A DNA stretch of 64,000 nt, taken from the NCBI GenBank assembly GCA_029289235.1, contig JARFTZ010000055.1, positions 1-64,000 of the forward strand. Direction: 5' to 3'. The notes below the pieces were generated by a model, which did no database searches, was not told where the DNA came from, and saw only the letters and a program-made list of their open reading frames with translations. Position 1 is the stretch's first letter, and each line of letters opens with the position of its first letter. The position numbers and the translations under genes were made by a program. Shown here one piece after another: positions 1-8,859 of the stretch. The DNA comes from Gammaproteobacteria bacterium (GTDB taxonomy: Bacteria > Pseudomonadota > Gammaproteobacteria > Burkholderiales > Rhodocyclaceae).

Positions 1-852
1 GAACTCGTCATCGAGCGCATCGGCGACGCCGAGATCATCTTCACCAACAAGACGGTCCTTTCCCGCGAGATCATCGCCGCCTGTCCGAGCGTGCGCTTCA
101 TCGGTCTGCTGGCCACCGGCTACAACGTCGTCGACATCGCCGCTGCACGCGAAAAGGGCATCGACGTCTGCAACATCCCGACCTACGGCACCCAGTCGGT
201 CGCCCAGTTTGCCGCGGCGCTGCTGCTTGAACTGTGCCACCGCGTCGGCCGCCATGCCGACGACGTGCGCGCCGGCAACTGGGGCAAGTGCGTCGACTTC
301 TGCTACTGGCTCAACCCGCTGACCGAACTCGACGGCAAGACGCTCGGGCTGGTCGGCTGCGGACGCATCGGCCAGGCCTTCGCGCGCATCGCCCAGGCGT
401 TCGGAATGAAGGTCGTGGTCTACGACAAGATGGTCAACAAGGCGCTAGAGAGCGACACGCTGAAGTACGTCACGCTCGACGAACTGTACGCCGCGGCCGA
501 CGTGATCAGCCTGCACTGCCCGCTGTTCCCCGAAACCCAGGGCATGATCAACAAGGAAGCCATCGCCCGCATGAAGCCCGGGGTGATGCTGATCAACACC
601 TCGCGCGGACCGCTGATCAACGAGCAGGATCTCGCGGACGCGCTGGCCGCCGGCCGCGTCGCCGGGGCGGCCGTGGACGTGCTTTCCTGCGAGCCGCCGA
701 AGCCGGACAATCCGCTGCTCTCGGCGCCGAACTGCCTCGTCACCCCGCACATCGCCTGGGCGACGAAGGAAGCGCGGGAACGCCTGATGGGGATCGCGGT
801 CGACAACGTTGTCGCATTCAAGAAAGGGACACCACAGAACGTGGTGAACTGA
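1..852 (+). CDS. D-2-hydroxyacid dehydrogenase (glycerate/hydroxypyruvate type), 5' end outside window
   Basis: The reading frame is open from base 1, so the N-terminus lies upstream of the window. NAD-dependent D-isomer-specific 2-hydroxyacid dehydrogenases reduce 2-keto acids such as hydroxypyruvate or glyoxylate. The visible part carries the Rossmann motif GLVGCGRIGQAFARI followed by an acidic VYDK strand end, the catalytic Arg in NTSRGPLINE, the Glu in CEPPKPDNPLL and the catalytic His in TPHIAWAT. The order and spacing of these are normal for the family. Substrate cannot be fixed from sequence; glycerate dehydrogenase (HprA-like) is the closest impression. The stop lies 5 bases before the next gene, so the two are probably cotranscribed. 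Confidence 0.9.
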   Translation, partial: ELVIERIGDAEIIFTNKTVLSREIIAACPSVRFIGLLATGYNVVDIAAAREKGIDVCNIPTYGTQSVAQFAAALLLELCHRVGRHADDVRAGNWGKCVDFCYWLNPLTELDGKTLGLVGCGRIGQAFARIAQAFGMKVVVYDKMVNKALESDTLKYVTLDELYAAADVISLHCPLFPETQGMINKEAIARMKPGVMLINTSRGPLINEQDLADALAAGRVAGAAVDVLSCEPPKPDNPLLSAPNCLVTPHIAWATKEARERLMGIAVDNVVAFKKGTPQNVVN

Positions 853-857
853 CTGCC

Positions 858-2270
858 ATGAGACTCTCCTTCTTCGGCGCTGCCGGCGAAGTCACCGGCT
901 CCTGTTTTCTCGTGGAAACCGGCCGGACCCGGTTCCTGGTCGATTGCGGCATGTTCCAGGGCGGCCCGGAGGCCCGGGCCAAAAACCTGGGCGCGCTGAA
1001 GTTTGGCAGCGACGTGCGAAACATCGATTTCGTCCTGCTGACCCACGCGCACATCGACCACTCCGGCCTGCTCCCGCGCCTGGCCGTGCTCGGCTACCGG
1101 GGACCGATCTACGCCACGCCGGCGAGCATCGATCTCCTCGGCGTACTGCTCCCGGACAGCGCGCACATCCAGGAGAAGGAGACGGAGTGGCAGTTGCGGC
1201 ACCGCCGCCGCCAGGGAAAGAACGACCGCGGCGTGCAGCCCCCCTTGTATACGATCGCCGAGGCCCAGACCGTGCTCCGGCTGCTCCGGCCGGCGCGCTA
1301 CGGCGAAACCATTTCGCCTGCGGAGAACGTCCGTGTCAGGTTCCACGACGCCGGACACATCCTCGGCTCGGCTTGGCTGGAAGTCACCATCGAGGGTGAA
1401 GGACAGCCTCGCCGGCTGGTCTTTTCCGGCGACCTCGGGATGCACAGCCGGCCGGTGCTGCGTGACCCCGAAAAAGTGATTCCCGAGGCCGACGTCCTGC
1501 TCGTCGAATCGACCTACGGCAACCGCCAGCACCGCTCGATGCCGGAGACCGAGGACGAAATCGTCGACGCCTTCGAGCGCACCCGCGCCACCCACGGCAA
1601 CCTGATCATTCCGTCCTTCGCCGTCGGACGCACACAGGAGATTCTCTACATCCTCGCCGATCTGGTGCGGCGCGGACGCATCTCGCCGCTGAAGGTCTAT
1701 GTCGACTCGCCGATGGCCAACGAGGCAACACGCATCACCCTCGCCCACGATGACCTGCTCGATGCCGAAACGCGCGAACTGATCGCCTGGCAGCAGGCGC
1801 ACCCCGAGAAGATGCGGGTGGAATTTGTCGCCGACGTCGAGCGCTCAAAGGAGCTCAACGCGATGCGCGAAGGCGCGGTGATCATCTCGGCCAGCGGCAT
1901 GTGCGAAGCCGGCCGGATCAAGTACCACCTGCGCGAGAACCTGCCGCGCAGCGAATGCAGCATCCTGATCGCCGGGTTCCAGGCGGCGGGCACACTGGGG
2001 CGCCGCCTCGTCGATGGCGCGCGCGTCGTCAAGATATTCGGCGAGACGGTTCCGGTGCGGGCGCGCATCTACACCGTCGGCGGTCTTTCCGCGCACGCCG
2101 ACCAGGGCGCGCTGCTCAACTGGCTGCGCGGCTTCCACAAGCCACCGCGGATGACCTTCATCACCCACGGCGAGTCGACGGCTGCCGAGGTTTTCGCCAC
2201 CGCCCTCCACGATCAACTCGGGTGGAAAAACGTGCATCGCCCCGTTCGCGGCGAACATTTCGAGATTTAG
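858..2270 (+). CDS. MBL-fold metallohydrolase with beta-CASP and RMMBL domains (Ysh1/CPSF-like)
   Basis: A 470-residue protein of the beta-CASP metallo-beta-lactamase family, whose members are zinc-dependent nucleases acting on RNA or DNA. The zinc motif LLTHAHIDHSG, the later DAGHILGS histidine, the FSGDLG aspartate and VESTYGN are all present, followed by the beta-CASP part and a C-terminal GGLSAHADQ plus FITHGE typical of RMMBL. All metal ligands appear intact. The start at 858 was chosen because the family core begins MRLSFFGAAGEVTGS; the same frame is open far upstream, but only as a shadow of the dehydrogenase gene. Bacterial members of this group (COG1236 type) have poorly known RNA targets. 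Confidence 0.9.
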   Translation: MRLSFFGAAGEVTGSCFLVETGRTRFLVDCGMFQGGPEARAKNLGALKFGSDVRNIDFVLLTHAHIDHSGLLPRLAVLGYRGPIYATPASIDLLGVLLPDSAHIQEKETEWQLRHRRRQGKNDRGVQPPLYTIAEAQTVLRLLRPARYGETISPAENVRVRFHDAGHILGSAWLEVTIEGEGQPRRLVFSGDLGMHSRPVLRDPEKVIPEADVLLVESTYGNRQHRSMPETEDEIVDAFERTRATHGNLIIPSFAVGRTQEILYILADLVRRGRISPLKVYVDSPMANEATRITLAHDDLLDAETRELIAWQQAHPEKMRVEFVADVERSKELNAMREGAVIISASGMCEAGRIKYHLRENLPRSECSILIAGFQAAGTLGRRLVDGARVVKIFGETVPVRARIYTVGGLSAHADQGALLNWLRGFHKPPRMTFITHGESTAAEVFATALHDQLGWKNVHRPVRGEHFEI

Positions 2271-2390
2271 TCGGCAAGGAAACTGTCGCCCGGAATAGTT
2301 GTCTGAGTTCGCAAGCGGCCGGTATTTTTCGACAACCCACGACGCACAGCCGGCCGTCCCGATCGATGAACCTCGCCACAGGAGATCATC

Positions 2391-2540
2391 ATGGAACTGG
2401 ACGAACTCAACGTATTGCTCGCCCTCGCTGCCGCAGCCCCGTACGCGGCCGAAGCCGCCTACCGGTCGATCAGGCGTTCCGGCACGGGCAAGGCGATCAC
2501 CCGCTTCCTGCAAAGCCAGTTCACCCAGATCCAGCATTGA
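2391..2540 (+). CDS. small hypothetical protein, 49 aa
   Basis: A short frame with an AGGAG ribosome-binding site about 6 bases before the ATG. The product starts MELDELNVLLALAAAAPYAA, then has a basic middle (YRSIRRSGTGKAITR) and ends in QSQFTQIQH. It is probably an Ala-rich helix followed by a basic tail; no family is recognised. It lies alone between the beta-CASP gene and another small frame. The good Shine-Dalgarno and isolated position favour a real gene, but comparison with relatives would be needed. Confidence 0.5.
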   Translation: MELDELNVLLALAAAAPYAAEAAYRSIRRSGTGKAITRFLQSQFTQIQH

Positions 2541-2617
2541 GCTTCATCCACCTTCATCGCCCTGCAACATTTCCCCGTGACAATCCGCCCCGTATCAACA
2601 CTCGGACCGTCAGAGAA

Positions 2618-2824
2618 ATGCACAAACTTGACCACTACGTCGGCCGCATCGTGCGGCTGAAAGACCGGGCCTACGAACAAATCGTGCGCCGCGGACGGCG
2701 CTTTGTCGAACATCAGGAAAACTGCTTCCTCGTCGCCGCCGTCGACCGGCAACTCAGTCGCCTGATCTGCTATGGCGCCAACCAGCGCATCGATGTCGGA
2801 CCAGGCGACATCGTCCTGGTTTGA
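2618..2824 (+). CDS. small hypothetical basic protein, 68 aa
   Basis: The product begins MHKLDHYVGRIVRLKDRAYE, is rich in Arg, contains the stretch ENCFLVAAVDRQLSRLICYG and ends GPGDIVLV. The pattern of short beta-strands with a terminal GDIVLV resembles small SH3-like or KOW-like folds, but no family is recognised. There is no strong Shine-Dalgarno (GAGAA only). The gene converges on the DUF2914-like gene 7 bases downstream. The same frame is open further upstream, but that part does not read like protein and was left out. Confidence 0.5.
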   Translation: MHKLDHYVGRIVRLKDRAYEQIVRRGRRFVEHQENCFLVAAVDRQLSRLICYGANQRIDVGPGDIVLV

Positions 2825-2831
2825 AACCGTT

Positions 2832-3890
2832 TCAGAACTCGCGCTCCCGCCTTGCCCACAGGCGCGCATCGCCCCGTTCGACCCGGATCGGCAATACGCT
2901 GATCACACGTCCATCCTGCGTCGCGACCGAAAAGCGCCACTCACCCGGTTCCGGATTGAGTACCCACGAATAGCCGCGAAAGCCGCGTTCACGCCCGCCG
3001 GTACTGCGAAAAAGGTTGCGGTAGATCAGCCGCCAGCCGTCATCGCCGAACACTTCCCAGCGGTGTTCGAGATACGCCGTCACCCCGAGCGGCGCGAATA
3101 CCGCCGTCACTCCGTAAAGACGCCCACCCTCCTCGACGTGGACCGTTGCCGCCTGATCGCGCCAGAACTGCCAGCGTGACGGCTGTTCGACGGTCAGCAA
3201 AAAGCGCCCTTCGGTCTGCACGAAGTCGTGCCCAACCGCAATATCGCGGCTGACCAGTGGCACCGGCGCAATCATTCCGAGGTTCCAGGCCGCCAGCAGA
3301 GAGACAGCGACGCCCCAGGCCGGTCCGATTCGCCCCGGCCGCCCGGGCGCGAGCCAATACACCACCGTCGCAGTCATCACCCCGGCCAGCGTCGAGGCGT
3401 AGAACCACCGGGGATCGAGGCTGCCAGCCAGATGCGGCAGGACGAAATTGAGCAGCAGGATGGCGTTCAGCGCGAAAAGCGCCCAGGTCAGGGTAAAACG
3501 CCGCCCGTAACGATCGCCGGCAAACTCGTTGGCGACCAGCAGGGCGCCAAGCGCCGCGGCGGTGATCCACGCGCCGAAATGCCCTGAACTTTTGAAATAG
3601 AGGATGAACAGCGCGGAGAAGATGCTGCCGAAAAAAAACTGCACGAGCAGGTACGGCGCCTGCCAGCGAAAGCGCGCAACGTGCCCCTTCAGGTCGGCGG
3701 CGGGCAGGGGCGGTTCCTTCTCACGCGCGTCCCGCCAGGCCAGCCACAGGATGAAGACCGCCGCCCCGGCCAGATACGCGCCCAGTTGCCAGAAATCGAG
3801 CACCCTGACGCGCTTTCCGAGCGTCAGGGCATCGACGATGAAGCCGCCAAAAAAGGCGACCACCGGGTAGAGGCGGCGAAAAATATTCAC
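2832..3890 (-). CDS. membrane protein with DUF2914-like C-terminal domain
   Basis: A 352-residue protein. The first two thirds hold several hydrophobic segments: VVAFFGGFIVDAL, LGAYLAGAAVFILWL, a QAPYLLVQFFFGSIFSALFIL block, LNAILLLNFVLPHLAG, LAGVMTATVVYWLAP and VAVSLLAAWNLGMIAP. The final ~120 residues form a soluble, probably extracytoplasmic domain with the pattern HRWEVFGDDGW, RGFRGYSWVLN, PGEWRFSVATQDGRVI, which fits DUF2914. Function is unknown. It is transcribed away from the chemoreceptor gene, and the intergenic region carries one of the shared palindromes. Confidence 0.7.
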   Translation of the reverse strand: MNIFRRLYPVVAFFGGFIVDALTLGKRVRVLDFWQLGAYLAGAAVFILWLAWRDAREKEPPLPAADLKGHVARFRWQAPYLLVQFFFGSIFSALFILYFKSSGHFGAWITAAALGALLVANEFAGDRYGRRFTLTWALFALNAILLLNFVLPHLAGSLDPRWFYASTLAGVMTATVVYWLAPGRPGRIGPAWGVAVSLLAAWNLGMIAPVPLVSRDIAVGHDFVQTEGRFLLTVEQPSRWQFWRDQAATVHVEEGGRLYGVTAVFAPLGVTAYLEHRWEVFGDDGWRLIYRNLFRSTGGRERGFRGYSWVLNPEPGEWRFSVATQDGRVISVLPIRVERGDARLWARREREF

Positions 3891-3992
3891 GTTTCCTGGA
3901 AAAAACCGATGGAGATGCCAATCTTAACGTTGACCGGAGGAACAAAGGCGCTCTCGCAAAGACCGTCTGCGCCAACGATGCCTGCAGCAGAA

Positions 3993-4018
3993 TAAATACT
4001 GGCATATGACAATATTTA
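3993..4018. promoter_or_regulatory. palindromic operator, site 1 (core TGGCATATGACA)
   Basis: A 26-bp dyad centred on CATATG. The core at 4000-4011 is TGGCATATGACA, flanked by TAAATAC on the left and ATATTTA on the right, so the outer arms TAAATA and TATTTA are also symmetric. Four other copies of the core lie in intergenic regions up to 21.3 kb. It is about 70 bp before the chemoreceptor start and about 100 bp before the divergent DUF2914-like gene, so it could control either. Confidence 0.65.
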
Positions 4019-4081
4019 CAGCTTTCGGCGGTATCATCCCGCAAGCGACTCATCAACCCGACCGATCGTAGGAGGTGCCCG

Positions 4082-5707
4082 GTGTTTGCCAATCTCTCGC
4101 TCAAGAACCGCCTCTGGCTGCTTGGCATTGCTGCCGCGCTGGGCATGTCGATCCTCGCCATTTCTTCCGTCTATTTCACGATCAGCAGCGAAGCCATTCT
4201 CGTCAAGTTCGTCGACGAACGGATCGCGACTCGCCACGCGGCAACCCTGGCCTACGCCAACGGACTGCAGAAAGGCCAGGCCATCCGGAACATCCTGCTG
4301 GACCCGGGCAAACAAACGGCCTACGACAATTTCAGCAAGGCCGCGGAGATTTTCACCCACGAAGTCGACACACTCATTCCCCTGCTTGCTGCGGACGGAA
4401 CGACCCAGGAAATCGCCAGTCGTCTCAAGCGCAACATCGACCAATGGCAACCGCTGCAACAGAAGGTCATCACGCTGGTCAAGGCGGGTAACCTGGACGA
4501 ATCAAAGACATTGCTGGTCGCCGAGGAAACCCCGGCCTGGCGGAAGGTTCGCGACGACCTGCTGGAGATCGGAAAGATCGCCGATGCGGCAGCGACCACA
4601 GATCGCGCCGCGCTGGTCGCCGGGCTTGAGCGTGCCCGCACGCTGGCCATCGCGCTTGGGATCGCCAGCGTGTTGATCGTCGCCGGGATCATCGTCTTCA
4701 TCGGCCGCGGCATCTACCGCCAGGTCGGTGGAGAACCGGCCGATGCCGCCGCTGCCCTGAGCCGGATCGCCCAAGGCGACCTGACCGAGTCACTGCACGT
4801 GCTTCAGGGCGACCACAAGAGCATCGTCGCCGCGATGCAGACGATGCAGACGCAAATCCGCCAGCTCATCGCCGACACGGCCCGGAGCGCCGATGCCGTC
4901 GTCGACGAAAGCGAAGCGATACTGGCAGACGCGTCCCGGCTGGCACAAACCGCGGAGGAGCAGAGTTCCGCGACATCGGCGATCGCCGCCGCCGTCGAGG
5001 AGTTCACCGTCAGCATCGGCCTCATGTCCGAAACCGCCAACGATGCCGGGCGACTGTCCGCGGACTCCAAGCAACAGGCGCACGACGGTCAGGACACGGC
5101 ATCGAACGCCAGCCGCATCATCCAGCAGCTGGCGTCGGGCATGGCGGACGCCGCTGCAACCATGGAGGAGCTGTCCGGCAAGGTGTCGAACATCACCGGA
5201 ATCGTGCAGACGATCCGCGACATCGCCGACCAGACCAACCTTCTTGCGCTCAACGCCGCGATCGAGGCCGCGCGTGCCGGCGAGGCAGGCAGAGGTTTTG
5301 CCGTCGTCGCCGACGAAGTGCGCAAGCTGGCCGAACTGACGGCGAAATCGACGCAGGAGATTTCCAGCATCGTCGAAGGCGTGCGACAGACCAACGACGC
5401 CGCGTTCGCCACCATATCGCATGCCAAGGCGCAGGCGGTGGACGGCGCCAGTTGCACGGAGGAGATCCGCACGGCCGTCGCCCGGATGAACGACTCGTCA
5501 ATCCGGGTCAGCGAAGCGATCGAGACGATCGCCAACTCGCTGCGCGAGCAGTCGGCAACCAGTACGGACATCGCCCAGCGCGTCGAACTGATCGCGCAGG
5601 GGATCGACCAGACGCACAGCGCTTCCAGCGAATCGCGCCGCCGCTCCGACCTGCTGGTCAATCTCTCGCGCAACCTGAAGGAAAGCGTACGCCGTTTCCG
5701 CGTGTAA
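4082..5707 (+). CDS. methyl-accepting chemotaxis protein
   Basis: A 541-residue chemoreceptor. An N-terminal membrane segment ([20 protein letters not shown]) is followed by a periplasmic four-helix-type sensor of roughly 155 residues, a second membrane segment ([19 protein letters not shown]), a HAMP linker ending in [12 protein letters not shown] and a cytoplasmic coiled-coil signalling domain. The hairpin tip reads [20 protein letters not shown], the invariant kinase-control region. It signals to CheA/CheW. The start is GTG with a strong GGAGG 6 bases upstream. No che genes are nearby. The ligand is unknown. A shared palindromic operator sits upstream. Confidence 0.95.
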   Translation: MFANLSLKNRLWLLGIAAALGMSILAISSVYFTISSEAILVKFVDERIATRHAATLAYANGLQKGQAIRNILLDPGKQTAYDNFSKAAEIFTHEVDTLIPLLAADGTTQEIASRLKRNIDQWQPLQQKVITLVKAGNLDESKTLLVAEETPAWRKVRDDLLEIGKIADAAATTDRAALVAGLERARTLAIALGIASVLIVAGIIVFIGRGIYRQVGGEPADAAAALSRIAQGDLTESLHVLQGDHKSIVAAMQTMQTQIRQLIADTARSADAVVDESEAILADASRLAQTAEEQSSATSAIAAAVEEFTVSIGLMSETANDAGRLSADSKQQAHDGQDTASNASRIIQQLASGMADAAATMEELSGKVSNITGIVQTIRDIADQTNLLALNAAIEAARAGEAGRGFAVVADEVRKLAELTAKSTQEISSIVEGVRQTNDAAFATISHAKAQAVDGASCTEEIRTAVARMNDSSIRVSEAIETIANSLREQSATSTDIAQRVELIAQGIDQTHSASSESRRRSDLLVNLSRNLKESVRRFRV

Positions 5708-5734
5708 GCCGATACCAACCCACGACAAGCCGCC

Positions 5735-6580
5735 ATGAATTCTCCCATTAGCATCACCCTCATCGTCGACAACGACGCCCCGGACGGACTGGTGGTCGAA
5801 CACGGCTTCGCCGCCTGGATCGACACAGGAGAAGAGTGCTTCCTCTTCGACACCGGCCAGGGCGCGGCGCTCATCCCCAACGCCCGCACGCTCGGGTTCG
5901 ACCTGGACCGCGCCAGCGCGCTTATCCTGAGCCACGGCCACTACGACCACACCGGCGCCCTCCCGGAATTCCTGGCCGCCAACCGGCACGCTCCGGTGAT
6001 CCACGGGCCGGGCGCGACGATCCGCCGCTACAGCTGCCATCCGGAGCAAGCCCCACGGCAGATCGGCATGGCCGATGCGGTGCTGCAGGCAATCGAACAA
6101 CTGCCGCCGGAACGGCACACCGTGCTCGACGCGCCGCGCTACCTGCGCCCCGGCATTGGCATCACCGGGCCGGTTCCGCGCTATTCAGCCTTCGAGGATA
6201 CCGGCGGCCCGTTTTTCCTGGACGCTGAGAAAACACGGCCGGACTTGATAGAGGACGACTTGTCGCTGTGGTTCGAGACCACCGGGGGTCTGGTCATCCT
6301 CACCGGCTGCTGCCATTCCGGCATCGTCAACACGGTGCGCCACGCACAGCGGGTCAGCGGCCTTACCCGCATCCACGGCATCATCGGCGGCCTGCACCTG
6401 CTCAATGCCGGACCGGAACGACTGCAAGCCACCCTCGAATTCCTGCACGAATGCGCACCGGATTTCCTGCTGCCGTGCCACTGTACCGGGGCGCAGGTCA
6501 TCGAACGGCTGCGGTTGGAATTCGGTGAGGCCGTGGTCAAGACCGGCGGTGCGGGGCGGACGATCAGGATCGGAAACTGA
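5735..6580 (+). CDS. MBL-fold metallohydrolase (dihydropterin-type subfamily)
   Basis: A 281-residue metallo-beta-lactamase-fold protein of the COG1237-like group, members of which are annotated as 7,8-dihydropterin-6-yl-methyl-4-(beta-D-ribofuranosyl)aminobenzene 5'-phosphate synthases. Visible are the early FLFDTGQG strand, the metal motif LSHGHYDHTG, the later LTGCCHSG histidine and GIIGGLHL. The pterin-related activity is known for archaeal members; for a bacterium of this kind the substrate is open. It follows the chemoreceptor by 27 bases and converges on the methyltransferase gene with 6 bases between stops. Confidence 0.85.
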   Translation: MNSPISITLIVDNDAPDGLVVEHGFAAWIDTGEECFLFDTGQGAALIPNARTLGFDLDRASALILSHGHYDHTGALPEFLAANRHAPVIHGPGATIRRYSCHPEQAPRQIGMADAVLQAIEQLPPERHTVLDAPRYLRPGIGITGPVPRYSAFEDTGGPFFLDAEKTRPDLIEDDLSLWFETTGGLVILTGCCHSGIVNTVRHAQRVSGLTRIHGIIGGLHLLNAGPERLQATLEFLHECAPDFLLPCHCTGAQVIERLRLEFGEAVVKTGGAGRTIRIGN

Positions 6581-6586
6581 TCCGTT

Positions 6587-7228
6587 TCAGCGCTTGCGCC
6601 CCGACAGAACCACGAGTCCGCCAATCGCCAGATGCGCCGGAAGGAGACATTCGACGGCGCGGGCCAGCAGTGACCCCGACGGCAAAAACACCGCGCTGCT
6701 CACGCGAACATCCGTCACCGGCAAGCCCGCGACGCTGTCGCGCAGTTCTTCCGGCGTTACCCAGCAAGCGCCACGATAGGCACCGCTGCCGCCATTCCGG
6801 CCCTTTTCACGCCACAGGAGACTGCGCCGGTTGAGCATGCCGATGGCGAAACGGCCACGGCTGACGCGAACGACCTCGCCGACCGCACGGCGCCAGTCGG
6901 CGGTGAAACACAGCGCCGCGATCGACACGACGCCATCGAAACAGCTGTCGGCAAACGGCAGCGCCAGCGCGTCGCCCTCGATGTAGTTGGAGGCGGCGTC
7001 GCACTCGCGCGCGTAGGCCAGCCAGTCGGCGTTGATGTCCAGACCGGTCACCTGCACGCCGGGCAACCGGGCCATCCGCCGCGTGAACCATCCAGTGCCG
7101 CAGCCGACATCGAGCAACGACTCGCCCTGGCGCGGTTCCACCGCCCGCAGCAATATCCGGCATTCGGCGTCACCGACCCACCGTCCGCGCGGGGTGTCGT
7201 ACCAGGCATCGTAATCAGCCGCGTTCAT
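6587..7228 (-). CDS. class I SAM-dependent methyltransferase (type 11)
   Basis: A 213-residue methyltransferase. Motif I is LLDVGCGTGWFTRRMA, the acidic strand-2 end is GLDINADWL, and motif II/III follow as GDALALPFADSCFDGVVSI. The substrate is not evident. The start at 7228 gives MNAADYDAWYDTPRGR, the family's usual opening, and has GGGGAG just before it; a longer frame upstream was rejected. It is the last gene of a minus-strand run thrS - DUF134 - thioredoxin/DsbD fusion - methyltransferase. Confidence 0.85.
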   Translation of the reverse strand: MNAADYDAWYDTPRGRWVGDAECRILLRAVEPRQGESLLDVGCGTGWFTRRMARLPGVQVTGLDINADWLAYARECDAASNYIEGDALALPFADSCFDGVVSIAALCFTADWRRAVGEVVRVSRGRFAIGMLNRRSLLWREKGRNGGSGAYRGACWVTPEELRDSVAGLPVTDVRVSSAVFLPSGSLLARAVECLLPAHLAIGGLVVLSGRKR

Positions 7229-7274
7229 TTTCTCCCCGCTCCTCGCATATCCATGCCGCCCCCCGCGGCGACGA

Positions 7275-8501
7275 TCAGGCCCGCGTGATCCGCGCTGCAA
7301 TCCAGGTTATCCCGAGGGCCACCAACGGAATCCCGAGCGCCATTCCGATATTTCCCAGTTTCTCCGGCGCCAGCAGCAGCAACGCGCCGAGGCCGAACAT
7401 CATCAGGCCGGACAGAAACTTGAGCAAGCGCCCTTCGCGTTCGCTGAGCTTGCGCGCGCCCATGGTGCGCACGAAGGCGATCACGATCGCCAGCAAGGGC
7501 AGCACGTAAATCACGTTGTACAGCGCGAGATAGGGGTAGTGCTGCGCCGTGCCGCCGCCCTGCAACGTCAGCAGGCGGGTGAACACCATCGGAAAGCCGG
7601 CCGTGCATAGCAGTTCGTAGAAGTTTGCGGAAACAGCGAGGACGACCGTCGCGGCAAGCATCGCCGGCAGGTTTTCGGCGCTCAGCAGACGGCGTGCCCG
7701 CTGGAAGATCGTCGCCTTGCCGCTGTCGGAGATAGAGAACGAGATCCCCTGCCGGAAGCGCACGAAGTCCTTGACGTTGACCGCGCCCATCAGCAGCGCC
7801 AGCAGCCCGGCCGCACCGGTCACCCAGGGCAGGGTGCCGAGCACGAGGAACAGGTTGAGCCAGGCGGCCATGAAAGCGAAGTACATCAGCCCGGAAAAGG
7901 CCACGAAGACGCCGCCGATCAGCACCATCCGGCGGCGGTCCGACTGATGCACGAGCAGCGAGAGCAGGAAAAGCAACACGAAAAAAGCACACGGATTGAA
8001 GGCTTCCATGCCGGCGATCAGCACCGTCAGCAACGGCAAGGACAGACTGGCCGAATCGACCTCGCCGAGCAGCGGCAGGCGAAGGGGGGCGGTGCCGGAA
8101 TCCGTTGCCGTTCCGTGTTGCGCCCGGCACGCTTCCAGCCTGCCGAGCAGATTCGCCATGCCCGTATCGCTGCTGTCCAGCCCGACCTCCATCCGCCCGC
8201 AATAGATCAGCGTCGGCACGGCACGCGCCTCGCCGCCCACCCGTTGCGCAAGCTCGACGAAGCGGTCGACGTTTTCCCGATGCGCGTTCAGCTCATGGTC
8301 ATGCAGCCTGATCCAGGTGTTCCGCGCCGCGAGATCGAGCAGGCGCGGACGCGCTTCGAGGCAATGCGGGCAGCCTTTCGACCAGAACAGGTAAAGATGG
8401 ACCTGCGCGCCGTCCGTGCCAGGCTCGGCCCACACCGGCTCCGCTGCCCCGGCCAGAAGCGGAAGCCAGGAGAGGATAAGGACACACAACCACTTGCGCA
8501 T
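7275..8501 (-). CDS. secreted thioredoxin domain fused to DsbD/CcdA-type membrane electron carrier
   Basis: A 408-residue protein. A signal peptide (MRKWLCVLILSWLPLLAGAA) leads into a periplasmic thioredoxin-like domain with active site GCPHC (Cys44, Cys47) and the cis-Pro region AVPTLIY. From about residue 150 there are some seven to eight membrane segments. Two membrane cysteines stand in DsbD/CcdA-like contexts, EAFNPCAFFVLL and YELLCTAGFPM, so electrons could pass from a cytoplasmic thioredoxin through the membrane part to CPHC. The domain order is the reverse of DsbD, whose C-terminal domain is the thioredoxin. GGAGG precedes the ATG. It lies 22 bases after the DUF134 gene. The periplasmic target is unknown. 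Confidence 0.85.
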   Translation of the reverse strand: MRKWLCVLILSWLPLLAGAAEPVWAEPGTDGAQVHLYLFWSKGCPHCLEARPRLLDLAARNTWIRLHDHELNAHRENVDRFVELAQRVGGEARAVPTLIYCGRMEVGLDSSDTGMANLLGRLEACRAQHGTATDSGTAPLRLPLLGEVDSASLSLPLLTVLIAGMEAFNPCAFFVLLFLLSLLVHQSDRRRMVLIGGVFVAFSGLMYFAFMAAWLNLFLVLGTLPWVTGAAGLLALLMGAVNVKDFVRFRQGISFSISDSGKATIFQRARRLLSAENLPAMLAATVVLAVSANFYELLCTAGFPMVFTRLLTLQGGGTAQHYPYLALYNVIYVLPLLAIVIAFVRTMGARKLSEREGRLLKFLSGLMMFGLGALLLLAPEKLGNIGMALGIPLVALGITWIAARITRA

Positions 8502-8523
8502 GACACCTCCGGGGAGCCTTTCT

Positions 8524-8859
8524 TTACTCCAGCATAGCCGCCGGCGCGGCCACGATCGCGGTCTCGTCGAGCGCAGGCAACATGTCAGCGAGGCGCAGCG
8601 CCTTGCCGTCGATCAGTGCCGTGGCCACCTTCTTGCGCGCCAGCGCGACGATCTTGCCGAAGGTCTGGCGAGAAATCCCCATCAGCCGAGCCGCGTCGGC
8701 CTGATACAGGCCTTCGAGATCAGCAAGGCGTAGCGCCTCGATCTCGTCCGGCGCGAGCACCACCTCGTCGAGCGAGTCGGACGACACGCAATGCGGCTTG
8801 AACAGGCCGACCACCGGACGGCAGCAGACACGGCGACACTTGGGCGGCCGCCCGATCAT
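8524..8859 (-). CDS. DUF134 (UPF0251) predicted DNA-binding protein
   Basis: A 111-residue protein that matches DUF134 (COG1342) along its length. It has a basic Cys-bearing N-terminus [14 protein letters not shown], the segment [20 protein letters not shown], and a helix-turn-helix [20 protein letters not shown] followed by [17 protein letters not shown]. The helix-turn-helix resembles sigma region 4, and the Cys-rich arm may bind a metal or cluster. DUF134 genes often lie near NifX/ORP-like genes in anaerobes. Here the ATG overlaps the thrS stop (ATGA), so it should be translated together with thrS. A copy of the shared palindrome lies in the likely thrS promoter, which makes this protein a candidate regulator, by inference only. 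Confidence 0.88.
   Translation of the reverse strand: MIGRPPKCRRVCCRPVVGLFKPHCVSSDSLDEVVLAPDEIEALRLADLEGLYQADAARLMGISRQTFGKIVALARKKVATALIDGKALRLADMLPALDETAIVAAPAAMLE

Noticed and set aside
234-857. N-terminal extension of the beta-CASP protein
   Set aside because: The extra 200 residues are the Arg/Pro-rich shadow of the dehydrogenase gene; the family begins at MRLSFFGAAGEVTGS.
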